Shown here: positions 57,917 to 64,000 of the stretch, piece after piece | Numbering within the stretch: the stretch's first letter is position 1 | Layout of the letters: each line of letters opens with the position of its first letter | NCBI RefSeq assembly: GCF_034933565.1 | Contig: NZ_JAYFNG010000019.1 | Location: forward strand, 1-64,000 | Direction of reading: 5' to 3' | Source: Raineyella sp034933565 | Lineage (GTDB): Bacteria; Actinomycetota; Actinomycetes; Propionibacteriales; Propionibacteriaceae | Length of the DNA stretch: 64,000 nt | Program-made: the position numbers and the translations under genes | The notes under the pieces: model-generated | Told to the model about the DNA's origin: nothing | The model's database searches: none | Seen by the model: the letters and a program-made list of their open reading frames with translations, nothing else

Positions 57917-58573
57917 ATGTTCTTCTTCCAGCGTCCGGCCCCGATCATGGTCACCCGGGAGCAGGCACTGCCCGGGCGTACGCACCGGATCCTGCCCACC
58001 CCCGCGCCGGCGAACCTCGTCTTCGGGGTGCCCGACGACGCGACCCCGGAGGGCTCGGAGGCGGCCTGCTTCGCGCTCGGCTGCTTCTGGGGGGAGGAGA
58101 AGATGTTCTGGAACACCGACGGGGTGACCAACACCGCGGTCGGCTACCAGGGCGGCTTCACCCCCAACCCGACCTACGAGGAGGTCTGCACCGGGCGCAC
58201 CGGTCACGCCGAGACCGTCCGGGTGACGTACGACCCGGCCCGGGTCACGTACGAAGCGCTGGTACGGCAGTTCTTCGAGGCGCACGACCCGACCCAGGGC
58301 TACCGGCAGGGCAACGACGTCGGCACCCAGTACCGCTCGGCGCTCTTCCCGGTCTCGGCGGCCCAGGAGGAGATCGCCCGCCGCCAGCTCGCCGCGTACG
58401 CCGCGGCGTATGCGAAGGCGGGCTACGGGGCCATCACCACCGAGATCACCCGGCTCGACGAGGCGACCGGCGAACCGGCGTTCTGGTACGCCGAGGAGTA
58501 TCACCAGCAGTATCTGATCAAGAACCCGGACGGCTACTGCCCGATCCACTCCACCGGCGTCAGCTGCGCCTGA
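57917..58573 (+). CDS. msrA: Peptide-methionine (S)-S-oxide reductase MsrA
   Basis: A 218-residue MsrA. GCFWGEEKMFW carries the catalytic Cys (near residue 53). VGYQGGFTPNPTYEEVCTGRTGHAE and QYRSALFP are family motifs, and resolving cysteines lie in the C-terminal YCPIHSTGVSCA. It reduces methionine-S-sulfoxide in proteins. About 45 residues precede the core, as in several actinobacterial MsrAs. The ATG at 57917 is 6 bases after TACCCT, a leaderless pattern. Confidence 0.94.
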   Translation: MFFFQRPAPIMVTREQALPGRTHRILPTPAPANLVFGVPDDATPEGSEAACFALGCFWGEEKMFWNTDGVTNTAVGYQGGFTPNPTYEEVCTGRTGHAETVRVTYDPARVTYEALVRQFFEAHDPTQGYRQGNDVGTQYRSALFPVSAAQEEIARRQLAAYAAAYAKAGYGAITTEITRLDEATGEPAFWYAEEYHQQYLIKNPDGYCPIHSTGVSCA

Positions 58574-58672
58574 GCGCGGGTCGCCATGGTCCGGGGCATA
58601 CGAGCGCGGGTTGCCCGGTAAAGGTCGCGTACGAACGCGGCCGCTCAGACCACGAGGCCACGCCGGGGTGCG

Positions 58673-59611
58673 CTAGGCGATCACGCCGAACGTGTAGCCC
58701 TTGTCGCGCAGGTCGTGGATCACCGTCCGCAGCGCGTCGGTCGACAGGGTCATCCCCTCCGCGTCGTGCATCAGCACCACGGCGACCCGCGGGTCACCGG
58801 CGGCCGCCAGTCCGGCGGGCACCATCCGCGCGGCCTGGCCGGCGGTGTGGGGGGCGCGTTGCGCCGGCTCGGCGTCGCCGGTCATTGTGTTCCAGTCGAT
58901 CCAGTGCACGCCCCGGTCGGCCAGGGCGGCGTCGGCCGGCGCCATCCCGCGCCACGACATGTGGCCGCCCGGGTAGCGGTAGCAGCCGGCGGCGTACCCG
59001 TCGCCGAAGACGCCGCGCAGGTCGGCGATCGCCCGGTCGTGGTCGGCGACGATGTGTTCGGCATCGGCCCGGCGCCCCGGATAGAGCTCGTGGTAGTTGT
59101 GCGACCTGCTGTGCACGCAGACGGCATGGCCCTCCGCCATCGCGCGCCGCGGGACCGCGGGATCGACCTTGGCCAGGGCCTTGTCGCCGGTGATGTAGAA
59201 GAAGGTGGCCGGCACCCCCTCCGCCTTCAGGATGTCGAGGTCCTTCGGCGTGGTGGTGCTGCTGGGCCCGTCGTCGAAGGTGAGGAAGGCGACCCGCTGC
59301 TCGGGGTAGTGCGGCGCGCGGTCACCGTCGACCAGCCAGGCGTGCACCTCGGCCGCGGAATGGGCGTACGCATCCGCGGCGTAGGAGTGGTTGGTCCCCG
59401 GGCGCAGCTCGGTGGGCACCGGCGTGGGTGTCGGGGCGGGGGTCGGGCTCGCCGCCGACCGTCCCCCCTGCACGCCGCTGGCCGGCGCACACGCGGTGAG
59501 TGCCGCCGTGGCCAGCGCCACCGTTGTCAGGGCCGCCACGATCCGTGTCACGCCCTGGCTCCGCGTCGCGGCCCGTCGCCGACCGTACGATCCGCCCACG
59601 TCCTTGCTCAC
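58673..59611 (-). CDS. Secreted polysaccharide deacetylase (NodB domain)
   Basis: A 312-residue exported protein. A signal sequence (about 22-42) ends ALTAC, a plausible lipobox. A Pro/Thr linker precedes the NodB barrel: AFLTFDDGPSS (metal-site Asp pair), VHSRSHNYHELYP (H-x3-H-like metal site), CYRYPGG and a late VVLMHD. It probably removes acetyl groups from peptidoglycan or another surface glycan. The GTG at 59611 has GGGGGGAG 7 bases upstream. It converges with msrA; the gap (58574-58672) holds a degenerate GAGCGCGGGTTGCC repeat. Confidence 0.87.
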   Translation of the reverse strand: MSKDVGGSYGRRRAATRSQGVTRIVAALTTVALATAALTACAPASGVQGGRSAASPTPAPTPTPVPTELRPGTNHSYAADAYAHSAAEVHAWLVDGDRAPHYPEQRVAFLTFDDGPSSTTTPKDLDILKAEGVPATFFYITGDKALAKVDPAVPRRAMAEGHAVCVHSRSHNYHELYPGRRADAEHIVADHDRAIADLRGVFGDGYAAGCYRYPGGHMSWRGMAPADAALADRGVHWIDWNTMTGDAEPAQRAPHTAGQAARMVPAGLAAAGDPRVAVVLMHDAEGMTLSTDALRTVIHDLRDKGYTFGVIA

Positions 59612-59734
59612 CCGTCATCTCCCCCCGGCCGGGAGGGGTCCCGGCGGCCCGGCCGAGGTTAGCACCACGCGGCGTCAGGTCGGTGAATCAGCCCGGACGG
59701 TACGGTGTCCCGCCGGGCCGCTCAGTGCCGGCCA

Positions 59735-59812
59735 GCACCGTCAGCGTCAGCACCGATCACCGAGATACCGATCAGCGGGACAGCGATCAGCGGGTCACGC
59801 GGCAGCGAGTCG
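59735..59812. repeat. Degenerate CACCGATCAGCGGGA-type repeats
   Basis: Imperfect 15-17 base units (CAGCACCGATCACCGAGA, TACCGATCAGCGGGACA, GCGATCAGCGGGTCA) directly follow the 3' end of the small membrane protein gene. Confidence 0.65.
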
Positions 59813-59816
59813 CCCG

Positions 59817-60143
59817 TCACTGCCGGTCGACGGCCAGGTACGAGGCGAGGGCGACGGCCCCGGTGACGGCGAAGACACTCGGCCAGGTGCCGATCTTCTT
59901 GGCCAGCGGATGCGAGACCCCGAAGGCGCCCAGGTACAGCGCGCCGAGCGCGCCGGCGGTCAGCGGGCCCCCCTTGGCGAGCCAGGTCCGGCCCGCCCAG
60001 ACGGCGCCGGCGACGAGCGGGACGGTGCCGAGGGAACGGACGCCGCTCTCCCGCGCTGTGATGTAGCCGCCCAGGATGCCGCTGGCAGCGACCAGCGCGG
60101 AGTTGACGTCCTCAGCGCTGCGGAACTTCATGTTCTTGCCCAT
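59817..60143 (-). CDS. Small multi-pass membrane protein, function unknown
   Basis: A 108-residue protein with three or four hydrophobic segments (VNSALVAASGILGGYITA, LGTVPLVAGAVWAGRTWL, AGALGALYLGAFGVS, VFAVTGAVALASYLAV). I do not recognise a named family; the pattern suits an actinobacterial integral membrane protein. The ATG at 60143 lies 7 bases after TAGAGT (60151-60156, minus strand), so the start is well supported as leaderless; two in-frame codons upstream are not needed. Confidence 0.65.
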   Translation of the reverse strand: MGKNMKFRSAEDVNSALVAASGILGGYITARESGVRSLGTVPLVAGAVWAGRTWLAKGGPLTAGALGALYLGAFGVSHPLAKKIGTWPSVFAVTGAVALASYLAVDRQ

Positions 60144-60210
60144 GACGCCCACTCTAGGAGGGCCCGGTCAAGAGCCGCCCGCACGGACCAGGGGTCCTGC
60201 GCGGATCAGA

Positions 60211-60261
60211 GCTCCGTGCGAACAGGGGCTCCGTTCGCACAGGGGCTCCGTTCGCACAGGG
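60211..60261. repeat. 17-bp tandem repeat, three copies, with one inverted core
   Basis: GCTCCGTGCGAACAGGG (60211-60227) is followed by two identical GCTCCGTTCGCACAGGG units. The 8-base core GTGCGAAC of the first is the reverse complement of GTTCGCAC in the others, so they can pair. It lies upstream of the second debranching enzyme. Confidence 0.88.
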
Positions 60262-60388
60262 ATCGGTGCAGAAGAACACCCCGTACAGGAAAGGGTCCCC
60301 CGCAGAAGAGGCCCGTATCCGGCGGGGAACCGACAGGCCGGGCGGGAACGGGCCATGCGCCGGCGGCCGGGATGGCACCGTGGTTGCC

Positions 60389-62791
<2,403 letters not shown>

Positions 62792-62809
62792 TGCTGAAGG
62801 AGGTCCACG

Positions 62810-64000
62810 GTGCAAATCGGAGTGCCAAGGGAGTCCTCACCATCCGAGACCCGGGTGGCCGCGACTCCGTCTACCGTCCCGCAATTACTCAAACTCGGTT
62901 ACGACGTGGTGGTGGAGCGAGGAGCCGGTCACCGGGCCAGTCTCCCGGACTCCGCGTACGAGGACGCCGGCGCCCGCTTCGGGACGCCCCAGGAGATCTG
63001 GGCGTCCGACGTCGTGCTGACCTGCAACCCGCCCACCGACGAGGAACTGGCCCTGATGCGGCCGGGTGCCACGCTGGTGTCGATGCTCTCCCCTGCCCTG
63101 CATCCCGAGGTGGCCGAACGCTACGCCGACGCCGGGATCAGCGCCCTGTCCCTGGACGCCGTGCCGCGCATCTCGCGGGCCCAGGCCCTCGACGTACTGT
63201 CGTCGATGGCCAACATCGCGGGCTACCGGGCGGTGATCGAGGCGGCCGAGGCGTACGGCGGGATGTTCACCGGACAGGTGACCGCCGCCGGCAAGGTGCC
63301 GCCGGCGAAGGTGTTCGTCGCCGGTGCCGGGGTCGCCGGCCTGGCCGCGATCGGCATCGCCGGCTCGATGGGCGCCCAGGTGCGGGCGTTCGACGTACGT
63401 CCCGAGGTCGGTGAGCAGATCGAGTCGATGGGCGCCGCCTTCGTCGAGGTCGGCGCCGTGGACACGAACGTCTCCGCCGACGGCTACGCCAAGGAGATGT
63501 CCGCCGACCAGGCCGCGCTGGCCGCCCGGATGTACGCCGAAGAGGCGCGCAACGCCGACATCGTGATCACCACCGCGCAGATCCGCGGCAGGGCCGCACC
63601 GATCCTGCTGACCGCCGAGATGATCGCCGCCATGAGGCCCGGCAGCGTCATCGTCGACATGGCCGCGTCCACCGGGGGCAACACCGAGCTCACCCGGGCC
63701 GACGAGAAGGTCGTCACCGACAACGGCGTGACGATCATCGGCTGGACCGACCTCGCCGGCCGGCTGCCCCGACAGGCCTCCCAGCTGTTCGGGACGAACC
63801 TGGTCAACCTGCTCAAGCTGGTCACCCCCGGCAAGGACGGCGAGCTGGTCCTCGACTTCGAGGACGAGGTCGTCCGGTCGATGACGGTCTCCCGCAAGGG
63901 TGCCGTCACCTGGCCGCCACCACCGGTCAAGGTGTCCGCCGCCCCCACCCCGGTCCCGGCGCCGGCGGCCGAGGTGGCCGTGCCCGCCGAGGACCCGGCC
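62810..64000 (+). CDS. pntA: NAD(P) transhydrogenase subunit alpha, incomplete at window end
   Basis: 397 codons are visible and the frame is still open at the last base, so the gene continues to the right. The GTG start at 62810 has an excellent AAGGAGGTCC 5 bases upstream. Domain I motifs of PntA are clear: VPRESSPSETRVAATP, VFVAGAGVAGLAAIGIA, FDVRPEVGEQIESMGA, ITTAQIRGRAAPIL and VDMAASTGGN. A Pro/Ala/Val-rich linker starts near residue 372, so the missing part probably holds the membrane helices of an E. coli-like PntA. It passes hydride between NADH and NADP+ driven by the proton gradient. Confidence 0.94.
   Translation, partial: MQIGVPRESSPSETRVAATPSTVPQLLKLGYDVVVERGAGHRASLPDSAYEDAGARFGTPQEIWASDVVLTCNPPTDEELALMRPGATLVSMLSPALHPEVAERYADAGISALSLDAVPRISRAQALDVLSSMANIAGYRAVIEAAEAYGGMFTGQVTAAGKVPPAKVFVAGAGVAGLAAIGIAGSMGAQVRAFDVRPEVGEQIESMGAAFVEVGAVDTNVSADGYAKEMSADQAALAARMYAEEARNADIVITTAQIRGRAAPILLTAEMIAAMRPGSVIVDMAASTGGNTELTRADEKVVTDNGVTIIGWTDLAGRLPRQASQLFGTNLVNLLKLVTPGKDGELVLDFEDEVVRSMTVSRKGAVTWPPPPVKVSAAPTPVPAPAAEVAVPAEDPA

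Noticed and set aside
60211..60261. Possible CRISPR array
   Set aside because: The 17-bp units are contiguous with no spacers, and no cas gene is present; likewise for the other tandem arrays in the window.

Overview
The window is chromosomal DNA from a high-GC actinobacterium. Evidence for this is the strong G/C bias at third codon positions, mycothiol S-conjugate amidase (mca), a DivIVA-domain protein, DUF4245 and DUF4307 proteins, a PIN-PhoH protein, and many leaderless genes preceded by a TANNNT box. A propionibacterial-type lineage is my guess only; no rRNA or other marker gene fixes it. I see no insertion sequence, prophage, CRISPR array, tRNA or rRNA gene.

Layout. 0.15-9.5 kb: SDR oxidoreductase, lipid kinase with a MarR-like regulator, DprE2-like reductase, DUF1275 membrane protein, Fpg/Nei glycosylase, PCMT-like methyltransferase, nicotinamidase, TDT/SLAC1-type transporter, a di-iron Fe-S repair protein (RIC) and a flavin reductase. 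9.6-15.4 kb: PTH2-like hydrolase, a NUDIX-NYN-like fusion, a UvrA-like ABC ATPase and an atypical CLC channel. 15.4-18.6 kb: an accessory islet with a HigB toxin, an N-terminally split HigA antitoxin, and a two-gene AbiL/RloAB-type anti-phage operon. 18.9-29.8 kb: ychF, DivIVA, YceI, M18 aminopeptidase, rmuC, ilvA, pirin, ispH, xseAB and DUF4245. 29.9-34.2 kb: thiamine locus, thiO-thiS-thiG-moeZ behind a TPP riboswitch, divergent from thiE. 34.2-45.9 kb: transglycosylase-like protein, PhoH2-like PIN-ATPase, prenyl transferase, hemolysin-III protein, glycogen debranching enzyme, YyaL/DUF255 protein, an HExxH-DUF2786 protein with an uncharacterised partner, and an alpha/beta hydrolase. 46-52 kb: polar amino-acid ABC importer with a fused binding protein and permease, DUF72, a small membrane protein, mca, DUF4307 and greA. 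52-64 kb: YvlB/LiaX-like protein, AI-2E family protein, MFS transporter, uracil-DNA glycosylase, nitrobindin-like protein, msrA, polysaccharide deacetylase, a second debranching enzyme, and pntA running off the right edge.

How it fits together. Much of 18.9-54.6 kb holds the same gene families that I recall from the Mycobacterium tuberculosis Rv1079-Rv1112 region, in shuffled order, so it looks like an old actinobacterial core block. The clearest accessory DNA is the toxin-antitoxin plus AbiL islet. Two features recur. First, many starts sit 6-8 nt after a TANNNT box with no Shine-Dalgarno, which implies leaderless mRNAs. Second, many 3' gene ends run straight into short, locus-specific tandem duplications that include or adjoin the stop codon. 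A CRP/FNR-type palindrome is placed exactly where a class II activator would sit upstream of the RIC gene, and the thiamine locus appears to use a symmetric -10 box shared by both divergent promoters.
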